Source: an uncultured Pseudomonadota bacterium
GTDB lineage: Bacteria; Pseudomonadota; Gammaproteobacteria; Burkholderiales; SG8-39
Assembly: GCA_903864555.1 (NCBI GenBank)
Contig: CAIPGJ010000981.1
Location: forward strand, 1 to 5,217
Length of the DNA: 5,217 bases
Direction of reading: 5' to 3'
Made by a program: the position numbers and the translations under genes. The notes below the pieces were generated by a model. That model did not search any database. It worked only from the letters and a program-made list of their open reading frames with translations, and was not told the DNA's origin. Below are positions 1 to 5,217 of the stretch, one piece after another; within the stretch, counting starts at the first letter, position 1, and every line of letters begins with the position of its first letter.

Positions 1-1
1 G

Positions 2-154
2 ATTGGCTCAGGCGGCGCATATGCGCAAGCAGCGGCCATTGCGTTGTTGAGCCACACCGAGTTGTCGGCGCACGATATCGTCAAGAAGTCGCTGGAGATC
101 GCGGCCGATATCTGCATCTATACCAACATGAACCACACCATTGAGACCTTGTGA
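2..154 (+). CDS. hslV: HslV (ClpQ) protease subunit, C-terminal end only
   Basis: This is the last 50 codons of the peptidase subunit of the HslVU (ClpQY) protease, cut off by the left edge of the window; the first base belongs to the preceding codon. The visible protein begins [16 protein letters not shown] and ends [16 protein letters not shown] before a TGA stop. The GSGG-AYA-A-A-AL block and the closing I-D-CIYTN--H--E pattern are characteristic of the HslV C-terminus. HslV is an N-terminal-threonine (Ntn) hydrolase that forms a double hexameric ring in the cytoplasm; the catalytic threonine lies outside this window. The stop is only 4 bp before the hslU start, which is the standard hslVU operon arrangement, and hslU follows as expected. 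The identification is firm because of both the sequence and the neighbour. Confidence 0.96.
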   Translation: MGSGGAYAQAAAIALLSHTELSAHDIVKKSLEIAADICIYTNMNHTIETL

Positions 155-158
155 AACC

Positions 159-1493
159 ATGTCATCCATGACCCCGCAGGAAATCGTCCACGAACTGGAC
201 AAGCACATCGTCGGTCAGGACCGCGCCAAGCGGGCCGTGGCCATTGCGCTCAGGAACCGCTGGCGCCGCCAGCAGGTGGCCGAGCCGCTGCGCCAGGAGA
301 TCACGCCCAAGAACATCCTGATGATCGGGCCCACCGGCGTGGGCAAGACCGAGATTGCGCGCCGCCTGGCGCGTCTTGCTGACGCCCCCTTCATCAAGGT
401 CGAAGCCACCAAGTTCACCGAGGTCGGCTATGTGGGGCGCGATGTCGACACCATCATCCGCGACCTGGTCGAAACCGGCATCAAGCAGACGCGCGAGGCT
501 GCGACGCGCAAGGTGCGCCATCAGGCCGAGGCCGCCGCCGAGGAGCGCATTCTCGACGCGCTGTTGCCGCCGGCGCGTGAGGTCGGATTTGCCCCGCGCC
601 CGGAAGCGGCAGAAGACTCCGCGGCACGCCAGAAATTCCGCAAGAAGCTGCGCGAAGGCGAACTGGATGAGCGGGAGATCGAGATCGAGGTGGCGGCCAG
701 TCCAGGACAGATGGAGATCATGGCGCCCCCCGGCATGGAAGATCTGACGCAGCAGATCCAGGGGATGTTCCAGAACATGGGGGCCGGCCGCAAAAAGCTG
801 AAGAAACTGCGTATCAAGGATGCCTTCCGGCAGCTGACCGACGAGGAGGCCGGGCGCATGGTCAACGAGGAAGAGTTGCGCGCCCGGGCGCTGGCGAATG
901 TCGAGCAGAACGGCATTGTCTTCATCGACGAAATCGACAAGATCACCGCGCGCCAGGAAACCTCAGGCGCCGATGTGTCGCGCCAGGGCGTGCAGCGTGA
1001 CCTGCTGCCGCTGGTCGAGGGCACCACGGTGACCACCAAGTACGGCATGGTGCGCACCGACCACATCCTGTTCATTGCCAGCGGCGCCTTCCACCTCTCC
1101 AAGCCGTCGGACCTCATCCCCGAAATGCAGGGCCGCTTTCCAATACGTGTGGAGCTGGACTCGCTCAGCGTGGCCGACTTCGAGCGCATCCTCACTGCCA
1201 CCGATGCCTGTCTTACCGTTCAGTACGCGGCACTGCTGGGCACCGAGCAGGTCAAGCTGGAGTTCCTTGAAGACGGGATCCGCCGTCTGGCTGAGATCGC
1301 CTGGTCGGTCAACGAGAAAACCGAGAATATCGGCGCGCGAAGACTGTACACGGTGATGGAGAAACTGCTCGAAGAGGTTTCATTCGAGGCGGGCCGGCGC
1401 GGCGTCGAATCTATCGTCATCGATGCGGCCTATGTCGATGGCCGCCTCAAGGATCTCGCGGCCAGCGAAGACCTCGCTCGTTACGTGCTTTGA
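159..1493 (+). CDS. hslU: HslU (ClpY) ATPase/unfoldase subunit of the HslVU protease
   Basis: HslU is the cytoplasmic hexameric AAA+ unfoldase that recognises substrates, unfolds them with ATP and feeds them into HslV. The 444-residue product is close to the 443 residues of the E. coli protein. The Walker A motif GPTGVGKT is at residues 57-64, the pore loop GYVG at 90-93, and the charged, variable I-domain at about 110-240. Walker B FIDEID is at 255-260, the arginine-finger segment GRFPIRVEL starts at 325, and sensor-2 GARRL is at 392-396. The C-terminal tail EDLARYVL matches the family tail that docks into HslV and activates it. The ATG at 159 gives [10 protein letters not shown], aligning with the E. 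coli start MSEMTPREIV; an in-frame TTG at 141 lies inside hslV and is less likely. No good Shine-Dalgarno sequence precedes the start (only GAGACC at 143-148), so translation is probably coupled to hslV termination. The operon promoter is outside the window. Confidence 0.98.
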   Translation: MSSMTPQEIVHELDKHIVGQDRAKRAVAIALRNRWRRQQVAEPLRQEITPKNILMIGPTGVGKTEIARRLARLADAPFIKVEATKFTEVGYVGRDVDTIIRDLVETGIKQTREAATRKVRHQAEAAAEERILDALLPPAREVGFAPRPEAAEDSAARQKFRKKLREGELDEREIEIEVAASPGQMEIMAPPGMEDLTQQIQGMFQNMGAGRKKLKKLRIKDAFRQLTDEEAGRMVNEEELRARALANVEQNGIVFIDEIDKITARQETSGADVSRQGVQRDLLPLVEGTTVTTKYGMVRTDHILFIASGAFHLSKPSDLIPEMQGRFPIRVELDSLSVADFERILTATDACLTVQYAALLGTEQVKLEFLEDGIRRLAEIAWSVNEKTENIGARRLYTVMEKLLEEVSFEAGRRGVESIVIDAAYVDGRLKDLAASEDLARYVL

Positions 1494-1501
1494 ACATTTG
1501 C

Positions 1502-1561
1502 CCCGCCTGGCGGGCGGCTCTGCAGAACCTTTCAGTTGGCTGACTAACGGGCATGCCGCCC
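1502..1561 (+). terminator. GC-rich inverted repeats after hslU, possible transcript end
   Basis: Two alternative stems lie just after the hslU stop. One is a compact CCCGC-CTG-GCGGG hairpin at 1502-1514. The other is a perfect 7-bp pairing of GGGCGGC (1512-1518) with GCCGCCC (1555-1561) across a 36-nt loop. They share bases and cannot both form. Neither is followed by a T-run, so this is not a canonical intrinsic terminator. It may mark the 3' end of the hslVU mRNA or a pause site. Confidence 0.3.
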
Positions 1562-1580
1562 TACTCCTGGGGGCATTGAG

Positions 1581-1740
1581 AATCAATATATTTTGATATC
1601 AATCATTATGGAAACCCAATAATCATGTTGACTTCATATTAAAACTGATCATATTGAAATGATTGTGTCGCGATCCGGGTTTCGGTATCAATCGTCGTGT
1701 GACATACTTTTTGCAGCTGTACACAAACAATAAAAAAATA
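1581..1740. promoter_or_regulatory. AT-rich intergenic island with repeats, probable control region of the small membrane protein gene
   Basis: Counting bases gives about 50 G/C in 160 (31%), and only 18 in the first 80, in a window that is otherwise GC-rich. Visible structure includes ATCAA/TTGAT (1582-1586 with 1593-1597), the perfect palindrome TTGATATCAA (1593-1602), and the 8-bp inverted pair CAATCATT (1600-1607) and AATGATTG (1658-1665). TATCAATC is repeated directly at 1597-1604 and 1686-1693. The bases 1581-1593 match the IHF consensus WATCAANNNNTTR except at the last position. TTGACT at 1628-1633 with CATATT at 1650-1655 (16-bp spacing) is a possible sigma-70 promoter. No protein is supported here. 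The assignment as a control region is an inference from composition and from the well-formed gene that follows. Confidence 0.5.
1700..1715 (+). promoter_or_regulatory. Partial sigma-54-like (-24/-12) promoter candidate
   Basis: The 16-mer TGACATACTTTTTGCA fits the spacing of the sigma-54 consensus TGGCACG-N4-TTGCW. The -12 element TTGCA is intact. The -24 element reads TGACAT, losing one of the two nearly invariant guanines and one further base. A transcript would begin near 1727, about 40 nt before the ATG at 1768. The broken GG makes this tentative; the TTGACT/CATATT pair further upstream is a competing possibility. Confidence 0.25.
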
Positions 1741-1755
1741 TCCCACCCTGCCAAA

Positions 1756-1760
1756 AGGAG
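1756..1760 (+). promoter_or_regulatory. Ribosome binding site for the small membrane protein gene
   Basis: AGGAG inside AAAAGGAGAG, seven bases before the ATG at 1768, is a near-ideal Shine-Dalgarno sequence. It fixes the start at the residue that begins the signal peptide and rules out longer in-frame versions that would run into the AT-rich leader. Confidence 0.8.
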
Positions 1761-1767
1761 AGTCACG

Positions 1768-1983
1768 ATGCACAAGTTGCTCACTGCAGTACCCCTGACG
1801 TTTGCCACCTGCAGTCTGGCCTTTGCCCAGGCTGCCAAGCAGGCCGCCGACAAGCCCGTTGAACAGGCCGGCATGGAGTCGGTCATTGTGTTTGCTGTGC
1901 TGGTGGTGGTCGGCGTTGTCGGTTTCGTGGTTTACATGGCGAAGCAGAATGGCAAGAAGGACGGCGAGGCGGGCAGCTCCTAG
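1768..1983 (+). CDS. Unrecognised 71-residue membrane protein with signal peptide
   Basis: I do not recognise this protein. Residues 1-20 (MHKLLTAVPLTFATCSLAFA) form a typical Sec signal peptide: a basic N-terminus, a hydrophobic core, and a small-residue AFA site with cleavage probably before Q21. A short polar segment of about 17 residues (QAAKQAADKPVEQAGME) follows, then a strongly hydrophobic, valine-rich transmembrane helix at about 38-57. The polar tail AKQNGKKDGEAGSS carries three lysines. By the positive-inside rule this suggests a short periplasmic N-terminal part, one membrane span and a cytoplasmic tail. If the signal is not cleaved, it would be a two-helix hairpin. Cys15 has no proper lipobox. 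The strong ribosome binding site, clean GC-biased codons and downstream hairpin argue that the gene is real. It stands alone, 274 bp after hslU and 268 bp before the copper chaperone gene, so context gives no function. Confidence 0.8.
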   Translation: MHKLLTAVPLTFATCSLAFAQAAKQAADKPVEQAGMESVIVFAVLVVVGVVGFVVYMAKQNGKKDGEAGSS

Positions 1984-1995
1984 CCGTCCATCCGC

Positions 1996-2017
1996 CACCG
2001 GCCATGCAGGGCCGGTG
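1996..2017 (+). terminator. Perfect 8-bp hairpin after the small membrane protein gene
   Basis: CACCGGCC (1996-2003) pairs perfectly with GGCCGGTG (2010-2017) around the 6-nt loop ATGCAG, starting 12 bp after the stop codon. Position and stability suit a transcription terminator or a 3' mRNA-stabilising stem. There is no immediate T-run; the nearest T-rich stretch is TTCGTTTGT further downstream, so intrinsic termination may be weak. The rest of the gap up to 2251 shows no gene I can support. Confidence 0.5.
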
Positions 2018-2251
2018 AAGTCGGGCTGTTCGTTTGTATCGAGGCGCTGGATAGCGGGGCATCCTCTGTCCCCCTGTCCGGTTGCTTGCCGGTTTGGCCT
2101 GCTTGCGCCCTCCAGGCACCGGTTTCACATCCGCGCTTGATTGTGCCCGAGGGCGTGGAAGCCCTTGTGTATGATTGCTTTGTCATGGGGGCAGCGTGGC
2201 ATGCGGCACAATGCGAGCTGTGCGGCCTCGCCGTGTCCCACCTGGAAAGTC

Positions 2252-2743
2252 ATGGTCCGGAATATTGTCCTTGCTGCCTGCGTTGGCCTGCTGATGCTGG
2301 GCCCACTGCCATCCCATGGGCATGAATACCATGCCGGCGCTCTATACATCGACCATCCTCATGCGCGTCCCACACCGCCGGGGGCACGTACCGGAGCCGC
2401 CTACTTCAGTGTCACCAACAAGGGCGGTTCACAGGACCGCCTGCTGCGGGCCAGTTCCCCCCGGGCTACTGCTGTCGAACTGCATAGCATGAGCATGGAT
2501 GGCAATGTGATGCGCATGCGCGCCATGCCTGCCGTGGCCTTGCCGGCCGGGGCGATGGTGAAGCTCGAGCCTGGCGGGCTGCATGTCATGCTCTCCGGGC
2601 TGAAGCAGCCGCTGAAGGCCGGTGAGCGTTTTCCCGTGACGCTGGTGTTCGAGAACGCCGGTCCCGTCACGGTGGAGATTGCCGTGGTGGCCGCCGGCGC
2701 CGCCGCGTCCGACGCAAAGTCAGGGGCGCACGCCGGACACTGA
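2252..2743 (+). CDS. Periplasmic copper chaperone of the PCu(A)C family
   Basis: PCu(A)C proteins bind Cu(I) in the periplasm and help deliver it to the CuA centre of cytochrome c oxidase, often together with Sco1. The 163-residue product has the complete copper motif H-x10-M-x21-H-x-M at His78, Met89, His111 and Met113, inside the family pattern ELHSMSMDGNVMRMR then GGLHVMLSGL. The N-terminus MVRNIVLAACVGLLMLGPLP is a signal peptide, probably cut near SHG-HEY (residues 21-26). The domain then runs to about residue 147, and an alanine/histidine tail ends HAGH. The mature N-terminus (HGHEYHAG, DHPHAR) is also rich in histidine, possibly giving extra metal ligands. ATG 2252 is chosen because it starts the signal peptide and has GGAAAG just upstream, although the spacing is short; upstream in-frame starts at 2171 or 2201 would bury it. 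No Sco1, CopC or oxidase gene is visible nearby, so the physiological partner is unknown. Confidence 0.92.
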   Translation: MVRNIVLAACVGLLMLGPLPSHGHEYHAGALYIDHPHARPTPPGARTGAAYFSVTNKGGSQDRLLRASSPRATAVELHSMSMDGNVMRMRAMPAVALPAGAMVKLEPGGLHVMLSGLKQPLKAGERFPVTLVFENAGPVTVEIAVVAAGAAASDAKSGAHAGH

Positions 2744-2744
2744 A

Positions 2745-2790
2745 GCCCCGGGGCAGGCGCGGCGCCGGCCCCCACCTGCATGGGCATGCA
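2745..2790. repeat. Palindromic cluster between the copper chaperone gene and hsp20
   Basis: Directly after the stop codon are the palindrome GCCCCGGGGC (2745-2754), a GCAGG/CCTGC pair (2753-2757 with 2775-2779), and the near-perfect inverted repeat TGCATG-GG-CATGCA (2777-2790). Together they could fold as a 3' hairpin for the upstream gene; TGCATGGGCATGCA could also be a protein-binding site. No T-run follows immediately, although ATTTTTT occurs at 2830-2836. The function is undetermined. Confidence 0.4.
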
Positions 2791-2852
2791 TCCATCCGAT
2801 TCAAGTGGCTCTGTGTGTCTGGCCGGCATATTTTTTCCGACAACGGATTCCC

Positions 2853-2880
2853 CTTGAAATGCACCGGGGCTGCCCCATCT
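2853..2880 (+). promoter_or_regulatory. Sigma-32 (RpoH) heat-shock promoter of hsp20
   Basis: The -35 element CTTGAAA (2853-2859) and the -10 element CCCCATCT (2873-2880) are separated by 13 bp. Both match the E. coli RpoH consensus CTTGAAA / CCCCATNT at every defined base, and the spacing is in the accepted range. Transcription should begin around 2886-2888, leaving a leader of about 42 nt before the hsp20 start. The promoter lies directly before a heat-shock gene, which supports function. Its position also rules out longer in-frame hsp20 starts near 2815. Confidence 0.92.
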
Positions 2881-2916
2881 TCATGGACATGGGGCCAGCC
2901 CCCACCCATACCTCTC

Positions 2917-2922
2917 AAGGAG
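2917..2922 (+). promoter_or_regulatory. Ribosome binding site of hsp20
   Basis: AAGGAG lies six bases before the ATG at 2929 and fixes this start. CTCT (2912-2915) just upstream can pair with GGAG (2919-2922) across a three-base loop. That would be a weak stem (one G-U pair) covering the site, and only a hint of possible temperature-dependent masking. Confidence 0.8.
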
Positions 2923-2928
2923 ACCGCC

Positions 2929-3363
2929 ATGCCCAGCATCACACGATATGACCCGATAGCCGATGTGTTCGATGATTTTCTGAAGGGCTTTTTCGTGCAA
3001 CCGGTCAGCACCGCGCGGCGTGACCAGGCTGAGCAGTCGCGTGCTGCCCGCATAGACATCGTCGAGCAGAACGGCGAGTACAAGGTGCATGCCGAACTGC
3101 CTGGCGCGAAGAAGGAAGACATCAAGGTGCAGATTGACGGCAACCAGGTGTCCATCTCGGTCGAGACGCGTGTCGAACGCGAAGCCAGGGAAGGCGAGCG
3201 CGTGCTGCACAGTGAGCGCTACTACGGCAAGATCGCCCGCACCTTCCGCCTGGACAGTGAAGTGGATGACGCCAGGACCAGCGCCCGCTACGAGAACGGC
3301 ATCCTCGAGCTGATCCTGCCGAAGAAGGAACAGCCAAGCGCGCGGCAGATCACCATCCAGTAA
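2929..3363 (+). CDS. Small heat-shock protein, Hsp20/alpha-crystallin family
   Basis: Small heat-shock proteins are ATP-independent cytoplasmic holdases that bind unfolding proteins in large oligomers and hand them to DnaK/ClpB. The 144-residue product has the normal three parts. A short N-terminal region, MPSITRYDPIADVFDDFLKG, is rich in aromatic residues. The alpha-crystallin domain spans about residues 40-133, with the landmark AELPGAKKEDI at 55-65. The family signature A-x-x-x-n-G-I-L lies at 119-126, in ARYENGILEL. The C-terminal tail ends ARQITIQ, with the I-x-I motif at 141-143 that docks neighbouring dimers. The gene has its own sigma-32 promoter and a strong ribosome binding site, so it is very probably induced by heat. 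hslVU, a classical RpoH target in other bacteria, lies upstream but is separated by two unrelated genes. Many subfamily names exist (ibpA, hspA and others), so no symbol is assigned. Confidence 0.96.
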   Translation: MPSITRYDPIADVFDDFLKGFFVQPVSTARRDQAEQSRAARIDIVEQNGEYKVHAELPGAKKEDIKVQIDGNQVSISVETRVEREAREGERVLHSERYYGKIARTFRLDSEVDDARTSARYENGILELILPKKEQPSARQITIQ

Positions 3364-3379
3364 GCCGCCGGCAGGCTGT

Positions 3380-3412
3380 GCCCCCCCGCAGGACAGCTGT
3401 TCTGCAAGGGGC
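3380..3412 (+). terminator. GC-rich hairpin after hsp20
   Basis: The near-perfect palindrome GCAGGACAGCTGTTCTGC (3388-3405, one G-T mismatch that is a G-U pair in RNA) can be extended. GCCCC (3380-3384) pairs with GGGGC (3408-3412) across a small internal loop. It begins 17 bp after the hsp20 stop. No T-run follows, so it may act as a 3' stabiliser or a Rho-assisted end and not as a classical intrinsic terminator. Confidence 0.45.
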
Positions 3413-3430
3413 GCGATGGGCGCGGCCGGA

Positions 3431-3452
3431 CCGGGGCAGGTTCCTGCTCCGG
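3431..3452. terminator. Second strong hairpin between hsp20 and argB
   Basis: CCGGGGCAGG (3431-3440) pairs with CCTGCTCCGG (3443-3452) over ten positions with a single G-U pair and a TT turn at 3441-3442. This is the strongest stem I see in the window. An alternative outer pairing GCCGGA (3425-3430) with TCCGGC (3448-3453) is also possible. It lacks a T-run on either strand. It probably insulates argB from hsp20 transcription or serves as a 3' mRNA structure. Confidence 0.4.
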
Positions 3453-3536
3453 CTGCTGCGCAGGTTGCCGGGTGTCCACCCCCTGCGCTATCCCGGGATC
3501 TCACCTGCAATCCGGTTTCGGGTCGGGCCCACGGGG

Positions 3537-4460
<924 letters not shown>

Positions 4461-4467
4461 GCGTCCC

Positions 4468-4492
4468 TGTCGGAGCGCGCCAGCTTCCGACA
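4468..4492 (+). terminator. Hairpin after argB, possible terminator
   Basis: TGTCGGA (4468-4474) pairs with TCCGACA (4486-4492), extended inward by a G-U pair, with a 9-nt loop. CCC (4465-4467) can add three further pairs with GGG (4496-4498) past a TCA bulge. It starts 7 bp after the argB stop. There is no T-run, so termination strength is uncertain. Confidence 0.4.
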
Positions 4493-4550
4493 TCAGGGTC
4501 TGCCAGGCACGCCGGGGTCACATCGGCGGCCTGACCGGCCTCGCACAACC

Positions 4551-4558
4551 AGAGGAGG
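4551..4558 (+). promoter_or_regulatory. Ribosome binding site of the CoA-transferase gene
   Basis: AGAGGAGG, eight bases before the ATG at 4567, is a strong Shine-Dalgarno sequence and decides the start. No clear promoter is visible in the 106 bp between argB and this gene, so read-through from argB is possible. Confidence 0.75.
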
Positions 4559-4566
4559 TCGCGGCC

Positions 4567-5217
4567 ATGCAGTTCCAGCAGGCATTCGCAGGATTGAAGG
4601 TGCTCACGGTGGCGAAGGTCTATGCCGCGCCATTCGCGGCTTACCAGCTTGGATTGCACGGCGCCGACGTCATCTGCATCGAGGAACCGGGCAAGGGCGA
4701 CAGCACCCGCACCGGCGGCAGCGCGTCCAGCAAGCCCTTTTCCGACCGCCACATGGGCACGGCCTTCCTGGCCCATGGTGCCAACAAGCGCTCGCTCACC
4801 CTGAACCTGCGCACTCCCGAGGCCCAGGCCATCTTCAGGAAGCTGGCGGCCGAGGCCGATGTCATCATCGAGAACCTGCGCACCGGCGACATGGAACGCT
4901 ATGGCCTGGGTTACGAGGCCATCCGCGCCATCAACCCGCGCATCATCTACAGCTCCCTGACCGGATACGGACAGACGGGTCCGAAAAAGCGCGATGCCGC
5001 CATCGACATGGTCATACAGGCGGCCAGCGGCCTGATGAGCGTGACCGGCACGCCTGAGTCGGGCCCCTTGCGCGTCGGGGTGACTTCCGTCGACTACCAG
5101 TCCGGTCTGTCGCTTTCACTCGCGCTGGTGATTGCGCTCTATCACCGCGAGCGGACCGGCGAAGGGCAGCGCGTGGATGTGTCCATGCTGGAGACGGCGC
5201 TGGTGTGCATGAGCGCC
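4567..5217 (+). CDS. Class III CoA-transferase (CaiB/BaiF family), N-terminal part, truncated by the window edge
   Basis: Family members move CoA between organic acids through an enzyme-bound aspartyl anhydride. The gene is open to the last base, giving 217 residues of a family that usually has about 400. The start GLKVLTVAKVYAAPFAAYQL, then LGLHGADVICIEEPGKGDSTR (29-48), is the typical nucleotide/CoA-binding N-terminus. NKRSLTLNL (73-81), ADVIIENLR (97-105) and IYSSLTGYGQTGP (127-139) are conserved blocks. The segment RVGVTSVDYQSG (169-180) contains Asp176 at the position of the catalytic aspartate (Asp169 in formyl-CoA transferase), followed by ALYHRERTGEGQRVDVSML (190-208). Substrates cannot be told from the sequence: formyl/oxalyl, carnitine, succinyl, aromatic and bile-acid enzymes all share these motifs. 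The missing half and downstream neighbours, such as an acyl-CoA dehydrogenase, would be the best clue. It shows no functional link to argB. Confidence 0.93.
   Translation, partial: MQFQQAFAGLKVLTVAKVYAAPFAAYQLGLHGADVICIEEPGKGDSTRTGGSASSKPFSDRHMGTAFLAHGANKRSLTLNLRTPEAQAIFRKLAAEADVIIENLRTGDMERYGLGYEAIRAINPRIIYSSLTGYGQTGPKKRDAAIDMVIQAASGLMSVTGTPESGPLRVGVTSVDYQSGLSLSLALVIALYHRERTGEGQRVDVSMLETALVCMSA

Noticed and set aside
521..1201. Long open frame (226 codons) on the minus strand across hslU
   Set aside because: It lies wholly inside a certain gene, in a GC-rich sequence where antisense frames stay open by chance. The product is serine/arginine-rich with no domain, and no start signal was found.
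1768..1830. Lipoprotein signal at Cys15 of the small membrane protein
   Set aside because: The residues before the cysteine (TFAT) do not fit the lipobox, and a standard AFA cleavage site follows five residues later.
2170..2175. TATGAT as a -10 box for the copper chaperone gene
   Set aside because: The hexamer is good, but no -35 element lies at 15-19 bp; the nearest candidate, TTGTGC at 2141-2146, is 23 bp away. Too weak to list.
2185..2325. A 46-codon frame overlapping the start of the copper chaperone gene, with CELC and CPCC spaced like a zinc ribbon
   Set aside because: It has no ribosome binding site and runs out of frame through the signal-peptide region. The CPCC cysteines come from TGC-rich codons that encode the Leu/Ala signal peptide in the true frame. 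Coincidence is the simplest explanation.
3388..3405. Possible CIRCE or heat-shock operator downstream of hsp20
   Set aside because: The palindrome has no spacer and no CIRCE half-site sequence, and it follows the gene instead of preceding it; an RNA hairpin fits better.

Overview
The window looks like ordinary chromosome from a GC-rich proteobacterium, most likely a betaproteobacterium. That placement is inferred from the protein styles (HslU, ArgB with an N-terminal helix extension, a short Hsp20 beginning MPSITRYDP) and from strong G/C preference at third codon positions. It does not rest on a database search. All seven supported genes lie on the + strand. I see no tRNA, rRNA, CRISPR array, insertion sequence or phage gene.

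Layout: (1) 2-154, the last 50 codons of hslV, followed after 4 bp by complete hslU (159-1493). Together they encode the HslVU (ClpQY) ATP-dependent protease. (2) 1494-1767, a non-coding gap that starts with GC-rich inverted repeats and then becomes a distinctly AT-rich island (about 31% G+C over 1581-1740). The island holds several inverted and direct repeats, an IHF-like site and a partial sigma-54-like promoter. (3) 1768-1983, an unrecognised 71-residue protein with a signal peptide and one transmembrane segment, followed by a perfect 8-bp hairpin. (4) 2252-2743, a periplasmic PCu(A)C-type copper chaperone with the full H-x10-M-x21-H-x-M copper motif. (5) 2853-2880, a textbook sigma-32 heat-shock promoter driving hsp20 (2929-3363). 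(6) 3364-3557, a gap with two strong GC hairpins and then a likely -10 box for argB. (7) 3558-4460, argB, N-acetylglutamate kinase of the long class usually inhibited by arginine. (8) 4567 to the window end, the N-terminal half of a class III (CaiB/BaiF) CoA-transferase.

Functionally, the left and middle parts share a proteostasis and envelope-stress theme: HslVU degrades misfolded or regulatory proteins, Hsp20 holds unfolding proteins, and PCu(A)C handles periplasmic copper. ArgB (arginine synthesis) and the CoA-transferase are unrelated metabolic genes. Apart from hslV-hslU, the genes are separated by 100-275 bp gaps with hairpins or promoters, so they are probably independent transcription units and not one multi-gene system. 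I found no convincing undescribed system. The most interesting items are the unknown small membrane protein with its AT-rich regulatory-looking leader, and the near-perfect heat-shock promoter of hsp20.
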